Shown: positions 1 through 5,941, counted from the first letter of the stretch. The stretch is 6,014 nucleotides of DNA from Planctomycetota bacterium (GCA_024278415.1 JAJRTI010000934.1:1-6014), one strand, 5' to 3'. The notes: generated from the letters alone by a model not told the origin. Translations and numbers: made by a program.

Positions 1-121
1 CGAACACTGCCCCCTCGCCCGTGCACAGAAATGTGAACGCAACACTGAGGGCAAGCGCACCAAGAACAACAGCCGCGACGAGCTTGGGCAAGCGGCTCGG
101 TGCAGCGGTGTCAGGCGGCAT
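1..121 (-). CDS. Partial membrane-anchored protein, N-terminus only
   Basis: An ATG at 121-119 lies five bases after the rsmA stop and opens a frame that runs off the left edge after 40 codons. The translation begins MPPDTAAPSRLPKLVAAVVL. About twelve polar residues containing Arg10 and Lys13 precede a hydrophobic stretch at roughly residues 14-33 that ends with a Cys. This looks like an N-in membrane anchor or uncleaved signal sequence. A weak AGGG lies eight bases upstream of the ATG, inside the end of rsmA, so translation may be coupled to rsmA. Too little is present to name a family, and the function is unknown. The tight spacing makes it the likely sixth gene of the operon. A non-coding interpretation is possible but less likely, given the well-formed hydrophobic segment. 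Confidence 0.6.
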   Translation of the reverse strand, partial: MPPDTAAPSRLPKLVAAVVLGALALSVAFTFLCTGEGAVF

Positions 122-126
122 GGGCG

Positions 127-1035
127 CTACCCTGTGAGTTCGAGAGCCTGGGCCAGTTGGACCATTTGCTGCGGTGTGAGTTGCTCGCCGCGCACGCCAG
201 GGTCCAGCTCCGCGCGCTCGATGGCCGCAGCGATGGCCGCGCGGTCGCCCGGGATCGCGGGCACGCCGTCGAGCGCGTTGAGCAACGTCTTGCGTCGCAT
301 GCGGAAGATGGCATTGGCGACACGCTTGAGGCCCTTCAGCGTGGCCTCGTCCACCCGCTCCTCCTCGGACTTGGGCTTGATGCACACGATGGCCGATCGC
401 ACGTCAGGCTTGGGCCAAAACGAGCCGGGCGCGAGGCCGCGGAGCAAGCGGGCTTCGCATTGCAGTTGCACGACGACGCCCAAGTACGAGTAGTCTCGTG
501 TGCCGCGCTGGGCCACGAGCCGCTCGCCGACCTCCTTTTGGATCGTGAGCACGAGCCGCTCGACAGGCCAAGAGCCTTCCACAAACGCGGTGATGATCGG
601 CGTGGCCACGCAGTAGGGGAGGTTGGAGACAACCTTGAGCCGGCCGCCGCCGCCAAGAAGCTCGTCGAGCGCGGCCGTGAGCGGCTTGGACAGGTTGCCG
701 TGGCCGTCGAGCGCGTCATGCGCGAGGATGCGCACGTTGGGGCAGGGCGCGAGTTCTTGGCTCGCGATCGCGGCCAGCGTGGGGTCGATCTCGCAACTCA
801 GCACGCGGGCCCCGGACTCGGCGAGTTTCTTGGTCAAGTTGCCAAGGCCCGTGCCCACTTCGAGCACGCGGTCGCCAGGGGTGAGTTCTGCCGCGTCCGC
901 GATGTAGTCGAGCACGGCCTCATCAATGAGGAAGTTTTGCCCGTACTTGCGTTTCAGGTGGAGGCCGAGTTGCTTGACCAGGTTTTTGACCCTGGCGCCG
1001 CCCATGGAGCGTATCTTGGAGCCTTGTGGACGCAT
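127..1035 (-). CDS. rsmA: 16S rRNA (adenine1518-N6/adenine1519-N6)-dimethyltransferase RsmA (KsgA)
   Basis: RsmA uses S-adenosylmethionine to dimethylate two adjacent adenines in the 3' terminal hairpin of 16S rRNA, a late step in small-subunit maturation. The 302-residue product has the family hallmarks in order: YGQNFLID (31-38), SAM-binding motif I LEVGTGLGNLT (58-68), the acidic pair in CEIDPTL (82 and 84), catalytic NLPY (138-141), FWPKPDV (206-212) and FRMRRKTLLNAL (244-255). Length is slightly above the usual 270-290 because of the N-terminal extension. The chosen ATG overlaps the pdxA stop by one base (TGATG), which favours coupling. There is no clear Shine-Dalgarno, and a second ATG at codon 11 (1005-1003) would also give a complete protein. 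It ends in TAG. The identity is clear from the motifs; the exact start is less certain. Confidence 0.96.
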   Translation of the reverse strand: MRPQGSKIRSMGGARVKNLVKQLGLHLKRKYGQNFLIDEAVLDYIADAAELTPGDRVLEVGTGLGNLTKKLAESGARVLSCEIDPTLAAIASQELAPCPNVRILAHDALDGHGNLSKPLTAALDELLGGGGRLKVVSNLPYCVATPIITAFVEGSWPVERLVLTIQKEVGERLVAQRGTRDYSYLGVVVQLQCEARLLRGLAPGSFWPKPDVRSAIVCIKPKSEEERVDEATLKGLKRVANAIFRMRRKTLLNALDGVPAIPGDRAAIAAAIERAELDPGVRGEQLTPQQMVQLAQALELTG

Positions 1036-2027
1036 CAGTTGTTGTGGCTAGCCATTTGAACCGCGGTGCGTAGGGCCGACTTGAGGGACGATGGATCCGC
1101 AACGCCCTGGCCGGCAATGTCGTACGCAGTGCCGTGGTCTGGGGAGACTCGGATGATGGGAAGGCCGAGCGTGATGTTGACGCCTGTGTCGAACGCGAGG
1201 AGCTTAATCGGGATGTTGCCCTGGTCGTGATACATGGACACCACCACGTCGTACTGCCCCTTGAGTGCTTGCACGAACGCCGCGTCTGCCGGGACCGGGC
1301 CGACACAGTCCATGCCTTGCGAGTTGGCCGTCTCGATCGCCGGCGCGATGACGTCGCGTTCCTCGTGGCCGAAGAGCCCGCCTTCGCCGCTGTGGGGGTT
1401 GAGCCCGCACACGCCGATGCGGGGCCGGTCGATGGCGAAGTAGCGTTTGAGCGCGTCGTGCGTGATTTGGATCGTCTCCAGGACCAGTTCGGTCGTGAGC
1501 CGCTCTGGAACGTCGCGGAGCGCGCAGTGGGTCGTCACGAGCGTCGTACGGATGCGCTCCTCGGCCATCATCATGACCGAGCGCTTCGCGCTGGTGTAGT
1601 GGGCGAGGAGTTCCGTGTGGCCGGCGAAGTGGTAGCCGGCGGAGTTGAGGGCTTCCTTGGAGATCGGCGCAGTCACAATGGCGTCGACCGTGTGGTGCAA
1701 CGCGAGGCGGATGGCCTTGAGAATCGCCCCGGCCGCGGCCGCGCCGCCCTCGACTGACAGCTTGCCGAACTCGACACGCTCGAGCGCCGTCTCCGGCAGG
1801 GGCATCAGGCCCACGTCGGGCAGGGCGTCGCGGTCGCAGTCTGGCGGGACGCTGGGGAGGCCGAGTTCCATGCCGAGTGTGCGGGCCGCCTCAAGGAACA
1901 CGCCCCGGTCGCCGACGACGATCATCTTGCCAAGGCCGCGGACCTCGTCGTCTTGCAGCGCTTTGAGCACCACCTCCGGGCCAATGCCGGCCGGGTCGCC
2001 CATGGTCAACGCGATCACGGTATCCAC
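1035..2027 (-). CDS. pdxA: 4-hydroxythreonine-4-phosphate dehydrogenase PdxA
   Basis: PdxA oxidises 4-phospho-hydroxy-L-threonine with NAD. The product decarboxylates and is condensed by PdxJ with deoxyxylulose phosphate, giving pyridoxine phosphate in the DXP-dependent vitamin B6 pathway. Using the GTG at 2027-2025 the protein is 330 residues, the normal family size. It starts with the signature TMGDPAGIGPE (8-18). The metal-binding histidines expected from E. coli PdxA are present at H167 (TTHCAL), H212 (NPHSGEGG) and H267 (YHDQG). The C-terminal block LLAFDTGVNITLGLP and SPDHGTAYDIAGQG is also typical. The frame stays open upstream to 2123, but that part overlaps ribE and does not resemble the family. 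An AAGGAGGG precedes the GTG. The start lies two bases after the ribE stop, and the stop overlaps rsmA. The related PdxA2 (threonate metabolism) is possible, but the rsmA neighbour favours true PdxA. Confidence 0.95.
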   Translation of the reverse strand: MDTVIALTMGDPAGIGPEVVLKALQDDEVRGLGKMIVVGDRGVFLEAARTLGMELGLPSVPPDCDRDALPDVGLMPLPETALERVEFGKLSVEGGAAAAGAILKAIRLALHHTVDAIVTAPISKEALNSAGYHFAGHTELLAHYTSAKRSVMMMAEERIRTTLVTTHCALRDVPERLTTELVLETIQITHDALKRYFAIDRPRIGVCGLNPHSGEGGLFGHEERDVIAPAIETANSQGMDCVGPVPADAAFVQALKGQYDVVVSMYHDQGNIPIKLLAFDTGVNITLGLPIIRVSPDHGTAYDIAGQGVADPSSLKSALRTAVQMASHNN

Positions 2028-2029
2028 GG

Positions 2030-2683
2030 CTAGGCGAACCCTCCTTCCTGGAGCTTCGCAAGCAATACCTCGCCGGTGCTCGCGGGCGCAGGGCCCTGGC
2101 CCATCAACAGCTTCTTGACCCATTTGCCGAGCATGTCGGTCTCGATATTGGCCACGTCTCGCTCGCGCTTGAAGCTGAGCGTGGTGTGCTCGAAGGTGTG
2201 GGGTATGACCGCGACCGAGAACGAATCCGGCGTCAGGTCGATGACCGTCAAGCTGATGCCGTCAACCGCGACCGAGCCTTTGTCGATCAACATAGCCGCA
2301 ATGTCCGCGGCGACGCCGAAGGTGAACGTCCACTGGCCGGGCTCGCGGCGTGCGGCCTTGACCTCTGCCACGCCATCGACGTGGCCCAACACAAAGTGGC
2401 CGCCGAGCCGGTCTCCAACGCGAAGCGAGCGCTCCACGTTCACCCTGTGCCCAGGCTGGAGCGTGGCGAAGGACGTGCGCGAGAGCGTTTCAGTAGAAAC
2501 GTCAAACTCCGCGACCGCGCCTTGGAGCGAGGTGACCGTGAGGCACATGCCGTTGACTGCGATGCTGTCGCCGATCGCCGCGTCGTCAACGAGATGGCCG
2601 AGATCGAGGGCCAGAACGCTCGAAGCAGCGCCGCGGCGTATGGCCATGACCGGCCGAAGGTCTTCGATGATGCCCGTGAACAT
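2030..2683 (-). CDS. ribE: Riboflavin synthase, alpha chain
   Basis: This enzyme dismutates two molecules of 6,7-dimethyl-8-ribityllumazine into riboflavin plus the pyrimidine precursor, the last step of vitamin B2 synthesis. The 217-residue product shows the internal duplication of two lumazine-binding barrels: IAVNGMCLTV near 41-50 is repeated as VAVDGISLTV near 138-147. It also has the canonical N-terminus MFTGIIEDL, NVERSLRVGDRLGGHFVLGH (82-101), PHTFEHTTL (161-169) and the C-terminal NIETDMLGKWV helix (179-189). The start is the ATG at 2683-2681, because the family begins MFTGI and a GGAAG lies six bases upstream. The 15 in-frame codons further upstream overlap pssA and are not family-like. 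Its stop is TAG. No other riboflavin gene (ribD, ribBA, ribH) is in the window, and I see no FMN riboswitch upstream. The gene is also called ribC in some species. Confidence 0.96.
   Translation of the reverse strand: MFTGIIEDLRPVMAIRRGAASSVLALDLGHLVDDAAIGDSIAVNGMCLTVTSLQGAVAEFDVSTETLSRTSFATLQPGHRVNVERSLRVGDRLGGHFVLGHVDGVAEVKAARREPGQWTFTFGVAADIAAMLIDKGSVAVDGISLTVIDLTPDSFSVAVIPHTFEHTTLSFKRERDVANIETDMLGKWVKKLLMGQGPAPASTGEVLLAKLQEGGFA
2039..2046 (-). promoter_or_regulatory. Ribosome binding site of pdxA (GTG start)
   Basis: On the minus strand AAGGAGGG lies within the last codons of ribE, 11 bases before the GTG at 2027. It is the strongest Shine-Dalgarno match inside the operon. It supports the GTG start and the 330-residue PdxA over the longer open frame. 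The spacing is slightly longer than ideal. Confidence 0.6.
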
Positions 2684-2702
2684 GCTGAGCTTCCAGACGG
2701 TG

Positions 2703-3533
2703 TCATCCCGCGAGATCGTCGCCGTCACCTATGCCTTCGGGCGGGAAGCGTTTGCGCAAGGCATCGGGCACACCGAGCCCCGCGACAAGACCCGACAGGC
2801 AGTACAGGCCCAGAAGCAGAGAGAAGGAGTACGGCTTGGTGAGCAAAAGGAATACGATGACGAAAATGAGGAGCGAGAAGAACTGCGCGGGCCGGTGGTC
2901 CTTGAAGAGCCAGATCGCGACGTGGAGGTAGGGGACCTTGCTGATCATGAGCGCGGCGAGCGCCAGCGCAACGAGCGGCAGCATAGTGGGGATAATGGGC
3001 CGCATCTCCATGCCGTACGTGTCCACCAAGTCGCGGTGGAGGATGACCATGACCGCGATCATGCCTGCCGCGGCCGGGCTCGGAAGGCCCTGGAAGTACT
3101 CGTGCGCGCCCTCCTCGTCGTCGGTGTCCATATTGAACCGGGCCAACCGCAAAGCCGCACACACCAGAAAGAGGCTGCTCATGATCCAGCCGATGCGAGG
3201 CGGGAAATTGGCCGGCATCATGGCTTTGACGAGGAATGCCGGCGCAAAGCCGAATGTCACTACGTCCGCCAGGGAATCCAGCTCCGCACCGAACGTGCTG
3301 GTGCTCTTGAGCAGCCGGGCGATCTTGCCGTCGAGCGCGTCGAACACCATGGCGAGCAGAATGAACCAAGCCGCGGTGTCGAAGCTGCCTACGGCTTGCC
3401 GCGCGTAGCCCTCCACGTCATCGGCTGCGAGCTTGTGCATCCAGATGCCGCGGGCGGCAAAGCTCACGGACGCGAAGCCGCAGATGATGTTGCCCGACGT
3501 GAGCAGGCTGGGCAAAACCGGAATCTTCTTCAT
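2703..3533 (-). CDS. pssA: CDP-diacylglycerol--serine O-phosphatidyltransferase PssA
   Basis: This integral-membrane enzyme transfers phosphatidyl from CDP-diacylglycerol to L-serine, giving phosphatidylserine and CMP. The 276-residue product carries the full CDP-alcohol phosphatidyltransferase signature at 68-90: D68-G69-x2-A72-R73-x8-G82-x3-D86-x3-D90, whose aspartates bind metal and substrate. The start MKKIPVLPSLLTSGNIICGF is typical of the Bacillus-type (type II) enzyme, unlike the soluble E. coli PssA. Several hydrophobic helices follow, around 52-66, 92-106, 115-130, 155-166, 184-198, 217-232 and 237-252. The ATG at 3533-3531 overlaps the psd stop in an ATGA, and GGGAAGG lies about eight bases upstream. 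An upstream in-frame extension to 3701 is only psd sequence in another frame. Together with psd it makes phosphatidylethanolamine. The C-terminal tail is acidic. Confidence 0.95.
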   Translation of the reverse strand: MKKIPVLPSLLTSGNIICGFASVSFAARGIWMHKLAADDVEGYARQAVGSFDTAAWFILLAMVFDALDGKIARLLKSTSTFGAELDSLADVVTFGFAPAFLVKAMMPANFPPRIGWIMSSLFLVCAALRLARFNMDTDDEEGAHEYFQGLPSPAAAGMIAVMVILHRDLVDTYGMEMRPIIPTMLPLVALALAALMISKVPYLHVAIWLFKDHRPAQFFSLLIFVIVFLLLTKPYSFSLLLGLYCLSGLVAGLGVPDALRKRFPPEGIGDGDDLAG

Positions 3534-4189
3534 GGCTTCAGCCTTCCCAGAAGGGTCTCTCCCGCGGCCACGGTCTGCCCGACCTGGACCGCGAGTTCGA
3601 ATTCGGCGTCCTTGGGCACGAACAGGTCCGTTCGAGAACCAAACTTGATCATGCCGATCTTCTCCCCAGTGGCGAGCGTATCGCCAACGCGGCAAGCACA
3701 CACGATGCGCCGCGCAATGAGGCCTGCAATCTGCTTGACCAGCAGCTTGACCGGCCGCGCACCCTCCGTCTCAATCCCGATCGCGTTGTTCTCGTTGCGA
3801 TGGCTGCTATCGCCCGACATGGCGTTCATGAATTCGCCGGGATGGTATTGCATGTACGCAACCCGCCCCTTGAACGGCGAGCGGTTGATGTGGACGTTGA
3901 ACACGGACAAGAAGATGCTGATCTTGAGCGCGGGCCCTTGGATAAACTCGTCCTCCTCGCACTCAACGATCTCGGTGATCTTCCCATCGGCCGGAGCGAC
4001 AACCACGTCATCGCCCTCAGGCGCGACGCGGCGTGGATCGCGGAAGAAGTACAGCACAAAGAGGCAAAGGAGGCCTGTGGCCGGCGCGAGCCACGGCAGG
4101 AAGAAGGCCAGAGCGACCGTGGCGCCGAGGGTGAGTGCGACGCCGACAACGATTTCCTTCGTGCCGTACGATGTGAGGGGGATGCGCAA
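3530..4189 (-). CDS. psd: Phosphatidylserine decarboxylase proenzyme, short type
   Basis: Psd decarboxylates phosphatidylserine to phosphatidylethanolamine using a pyruvoyl group made by self-cleavage. The 219-residue product belongs to the short form seen in many non-enteric bacteria and archaea. Membrane-leaning hydrophobic segments lie at roughly 13-47. FFRDPRR (48-54), ADGKITEI (67-74), SVFNVHINRSPFKG (95-108), YHPGEFMNA (115-123), ENNAIGIE (133-140) and KQIAGLIARRIVC (152-164) follow. IKFGSRTDLF (181-190) holds the expected cleavage site between G184 and S185, leaving a 35-residue alpha chain. In this type FGS replaces the LGST of E. coli Psd. The start is TTG at 4189-4187, supported by a GGAG seven bases upstream and by the lack of an upstream alternative in this frame. 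It is the first gene of the operon and overlaps pssA by four bases. Confidence 0.94.
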   Translation of the reverse strand: MRIPLTSYGTKEIVVGVALTLGATVALAFFLPWLAPATGLLCLFVLYFFRDPRRVAPEGDDVVVAPADGKITEIVECEEDEFIQGPALKISIFLSVFNVHINRSPFKGRVAYMQYHPGEFMNAMSGDSSHRNENNAIGIETEGARPVKLLVKQIAGLIARRIVCACRVGDTLATGEKIGMIKFGSRTDLFVPKDAEFELAVQVGQTVAAGETLLGRLKP

Positions 4190-4196
4190 GTGGGGA

Positions 4197-4202
4197 CTCC
4201 AC
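4197..4202 (-). promoter_or_regulatory. Ribosome binding site of psd (TTG start)
   Basis: On the minus strand GTGGAG ends seven bases before the TTG at 4189. This is good Shine-Dalgarno spacing and is the main reason for accepting the rare TTG as the psd start. Confidence 0.6.
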
Positions 4203-4311
4203 GATCGTGTGCCGGCCGGCCGATTGGCGCGGGCGAGTGGGCGCGTCGAGGGATAGGAAGGGCCAACCCCGCGCTTGACGCACCATGCCCGGAGTGTGAT
4301 AGAGGATACGT

Positions 4312-4339
4312 ATTATCTACAGATTGGCGTCGCAGTCAA
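4312..4339 (-). promoter_or_regulatory. Sigma-70-type promoter of the psd operon
   Basis: The minus strand shows -35 TTGACT (4334-4339, 5 of 6 consensus bases), a 16-base spacer and -10 GATAAT (4312-4317, 5 of 6). TAATAC with an 18-base spacer is an overlapping alternative -10. Transcription would start near 4305, giving a leader of about 115 bases before the psd TTG. An 8-base palindrome ATACGTAT (4306-4313) covers the -10 edge and the start site and could be a protein site. It is the only good promoter I see upstream of psd, and no comparable one is evident between the operon genes. Confidence 0.6.
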
Positions 4340-4500
4340 GGACTGGGGCTCGGTGCGCTTCTCCTTTCCCTGCCTACCCTCCTGTGGAGATAGCAACGCA
4401 TTCATGGAACGCAACGAATGAGCCGAAGTCGGAGCGAGTGCGGAACACACCGCGGCTGGTCGCGCACATGTTACTGCGTGCCGCGCGCTTGCGAGCAACA

Positions 4501-4530
4501 GCGGCGTTCCCGCACGTGCGGGACTTCCGC
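4501..4530 (-). terminator. GC-rich palindrome, terminator-like or protein site
   Basis: TCCCGCACGTGCGGGA (4508-4523) is a perfect 16-base palindrome. Flanking GCGG (4501-4504) and CCGC (4527-4530) extend it across a 3-by-3 internal loop. As RNA it makes a six-pair stem with an ACGT loop. It sits 18 bases past the second stop of the oxidoreductase, so a transcript-end hairpin is the natural reading, but there is no T-run on either side. A symmetric DNA-binding site is the alternative. The symmetry is certain; its role is not. Confidence 0.4.
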
Positions 4531-4548
4531 ATCGCGTCCCCGGGGGGC

Positions 4549-5547
4549 TCAGATTCTCACTGGGGCGCCGCTGTCCGCAGATTCGATAGCCGCCCAGGCC
4601 GTGCGCAGAGCGAGGGTCGCGTCGTCGAGGGTCCCGATCGTGGGAGCCTTGCCCTCGCGCAAGCAGGTGAGAAAATGCGAAATCTATCGCAGGTAGGCGT
4701 CACGTTCGTCCACCTTGGGGAGGGTCGCCTCGCCGTTGCGGTACAGAATGAAGTCGTTGATGCCGTGCTCGCGGTTCTCCACGTTCACCCCGGCCTTGAA
4801 GATGTACTCGATAGCCCCGGCTTCGCCTGTGACACGCAGCGACATGGTGAAGGGGTAGGGGGGTGGCATGGAGATGCTGCTGCGGAACGTCGCGGCGACA
4901 CCGCTGTCATACGTGACGAGCGCGTTGATGTCGTCATACGCGCCAAGGTCGTTCTTGTGGCCGGAGGCCAAGACTTGCGCAGGCTTGCCGAAAAGCCAGT
5001 TGCAGAAGTCGAGGTCGTGGATCATGAGCGTCACTGGGACGCCGCCGCTCTGGCTGGGGTCCTCGTACCAGCGGGTCCAGTCTGGCGCTTGGCAGATACG
5101 CTGTGCGCAAGCCAAGCGCGGCGTCCCGATCTCGCCGGCGCTCACGATCTGCTGAATCTTCTCGTACTGGGGCCAGAAGCGCACCACGTGCGCCACCATG
5201 CAAGGCACGCCGGCCTCAGCCACAATGCGTTGGATCTCTTCCGCCTCGGCCACGGTTCGGGCGACCGGCTTTTCGACCAGAATGGCTTTGCGAGCGGCTG
5301 CGGCGAGGCGTATCATCTCCACGTTCAGGTGGGTCGGCGTGCAGATATCGACCACGTCTACGTCGGCATCCGCGAGGAGGGATTCGAGGCCGGGGAAGTC
5401 CGATGTGTGGAACTGACGCGCCAGCTTCTTGCGATTCGTCTCCCCCCGGCCAACAAAACCGGCGATGCACACGCCGTCGAGTTGCCGATACGCCTCGGCG
5501 TGCGTGACGCCCATGAACCCAGATCCGACGATGCCTACGTTGATCAT
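4549..5547 (-). pseudogene. Gfo/Idh/MocA-family NAD(P)-dependent oxidoreductase, interrupted by in-frame TAG
   Basis: The family oxidises or reduces sugars, inositols and related compounds with NAD(P); the substrate here cannot be named. The ATG at 5547 has a strong GGAGGTGG just upstream. The Rossmann nucleotide loop is GIVGSGFMG (5-13), followed by CTPTHLN (69-75), the catalytic-lysine motif EKP (K93), and IHDLDF with the expected catalytic His177. Codon 288 is TAG (4684-4686), stopping the protein at 287 residues after DAYLR. The same frame then continues for 44 codons (ISHFLTCLREGKAPTIGT and onward) to TGA at 4549-4551. That is the normal C-terminus of this family and restores the usual length of about 332. 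A Glu normally sits where the TAG is, so one GAG-to-TAG change explains it. The position equivalent to the catalytic Asp of inositol dehydrogenases is Thr173. It is transcribed from its own promoter, separately from the psd operon. It could also be a sequence error or a still-active truncated enzyme. Confidence 0.85.
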
Positions 5548-5586
5548 AGTGGACCACCTCCGTGCGTCGAGTGTCGTATTGCGCGC

Positions 5587-5615
5587 AGTGTAACAGTGGC
5601 CTAGGCGCCTGTCAA
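5587..5615 (-). promoter_or_regulatory. Sigma-70-type promoter of the oxidoreductase
   Basis: The minus strand has a perfect -35 TTGACA (5610-5615), a 17-base spacer and -10 TACACT (5587-5592, 4 of 6) preceded by TGT, which gives an extended -10 (TGn). Transcription would begin near 5580, leaving about 33 bases of leader that include the GGAGGTGG ribosome binding site. It is the best promoter match in the window. Confidence 0.7.
5593..5612. promoter_or_regulatory. Candidate operator within the oxidoreductase promoter
   Basis: A 20-base dyad fills the space between the -10 and -35. ACAG (5593-5596) mirrors CTGT (5609-5612) around the perfect palindrome GCCTAGGC (5599-5606), so eight of ten position pairs are complementary. 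A repressor bound here would block RNA polymerase, as is common for sugar-responsive regulators. No regulator gene is in the window. The dyad is seen directly; its use as an operator is inferred. Confidence 0.4.
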
Positions 5616-5700
5616 CGCGAGTGCGCGGCGCATTCTCTGCGCTTGCTCCTGCATGCGTCGCGGGCTAATATCGCTGTCCAATGAGCCACTTGCAAAACTC

Positions 5701-5728
5701 CACTAGGGCCGATGCGTCGCCCCTAGTG
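5701..5728 (-). terminator. Hairpin, possible terminator of an upstream minus-strand gene
   Basis: CACTAGGG (5701-5708) and CCCTAGTG (5721-5728) form eight perfect pairs. After a C-C mismatch an inner CGA/TCG stem closes a four-base loop. On the minus strand the stem is followed by GAGTTTTGC, a short T-run, so a weak intrinsic terminator for a gene further right is possible. It is also compatible with being one more member of the hairpin cluster beside it. Confidence 0.4.
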
Positions 5729-5755
5729 TCATGTCATGGCTGAGGTGTCGAACAC

Positions 5756-5911
5756 GGAGGCGCCGCAGTGCGACCGTGGGGGCGACCCGCTTGTAGTGGC
5801 GACCGTCAGGGCGCCCTCTGCTCCGATGGCGAATCGGCGCCCGAGCGGAAGGCCCTGACGGGCCTACTACAAGCGCTACGTCGCCCGCTCGCGGTCGCGT
5901 CGTGTCCCTCC
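5756..5911. repeat. Long imperfect palindrome, repeat element or structured RNA
   Basis: Successive arms pair in perfect nesting: GGAGG 5756-5760 with CCTCC 5907-5911 (weak outer pair), GCGACCG 5770-5776 with 5892-5898, GGGCGAC 5780-5786 with 5880-5886, CGCTTGTAGT 5788-5797 with 5866-5875, GGC 5798-5800 with 5862-5864, CCGTCAGGGC 5803-5812 with 5852-5861, and CCGAT 5823-5827 with ATCGG 5833-5837 around a GGCGA loop. The core 5770-5898 has about 42 pairs broken only by small bulges. GCGACCGT occurs twice on the left arm (5770-5777 and 5799-5806). Such elements are often dispersed intergenic palindromic repeats or miniature mobile elements; a rod-like small RNA is the alternative. The structure is clear; its identity is not. 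Confidence 0.65.
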
Positions 5912-5941
5912 TCCACCCGCTGCCACGCAGGCCAGAGCAGG

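Larger units (their letters stand above)
4190..4548. other. Intergenic region between psd and the oxidoreductase
   Basis: These 359 bases have no convincing gene on either strand. From right to left they hold a GC-rich palindrome right after the oxidoreductase (4501-4530), about 160 bases without visible signals, the operon promoter (4312-4339), and the psd leader with a short palindrome GCCGGCCGGC (4211-4220) just upstream of the ribosome binding site. That palindrome could form a small structure affecting psd translation, but this is speculative. No riboswitch is recognisable. Confidence 0.6.

Noticed and set aside
100..1059. Plus-strand open frame of 319 codons antisense to rsmA
   Set aside because: It mirrors rsmA, is biased to Arg, Ala, Glu and His, and has no recognisable motif. 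The minus-strand gene explains the coding signal.
2076..4256. Plus-strand open frame of 726 codons antisense to ribE, pssA and psd
   Set aside because: It starts at GTG, its translation is rich in Arg, Ser, Glu and His without family motifs, and it lies opposite three clearly identified genes. Long antisense frames are expected in GC-rich coding DNA.
4190..4305. FMN riboswitch in the psd leader, because ribE is in the operon
   Set aside because: None of the conserved FMN-element sequence blocks is recognisable in the leader.
4313..4498. Minus-strand 61-codon frame upstream of psd, considered as a leader peptide
   Set aside because: It overlaps the operon promoter, has no ribosome binding site at its start and has no family-like composition.
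4324..5604. Plus-strand open frame of 426 codons antisense to the oxidoreductase
   Set aside because: The minus strand has unmistakable Rossmann and EKP motifs; this frame has none and spans an intergenic region as well.
5667..5695. Second possible minus-strand promoter (TTGCAA, 17 bases, GATATT)
   Set aside because: Each box matches only four of six consensus bases and a much better promoter lies about 80 bases downstream. A chance match is likely.
5756..5911. Long palindrome as an integron attC site, tRNA, tmRNA, RNase P or SRP RNA
   Set aside because: The ends lack the attC core (GTTRRRY), there is no integrase or cassette, and I find none of the conserved sequence hallmarks of those RNAs. 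6S-like RNA cannot be excluded but has no positive support.
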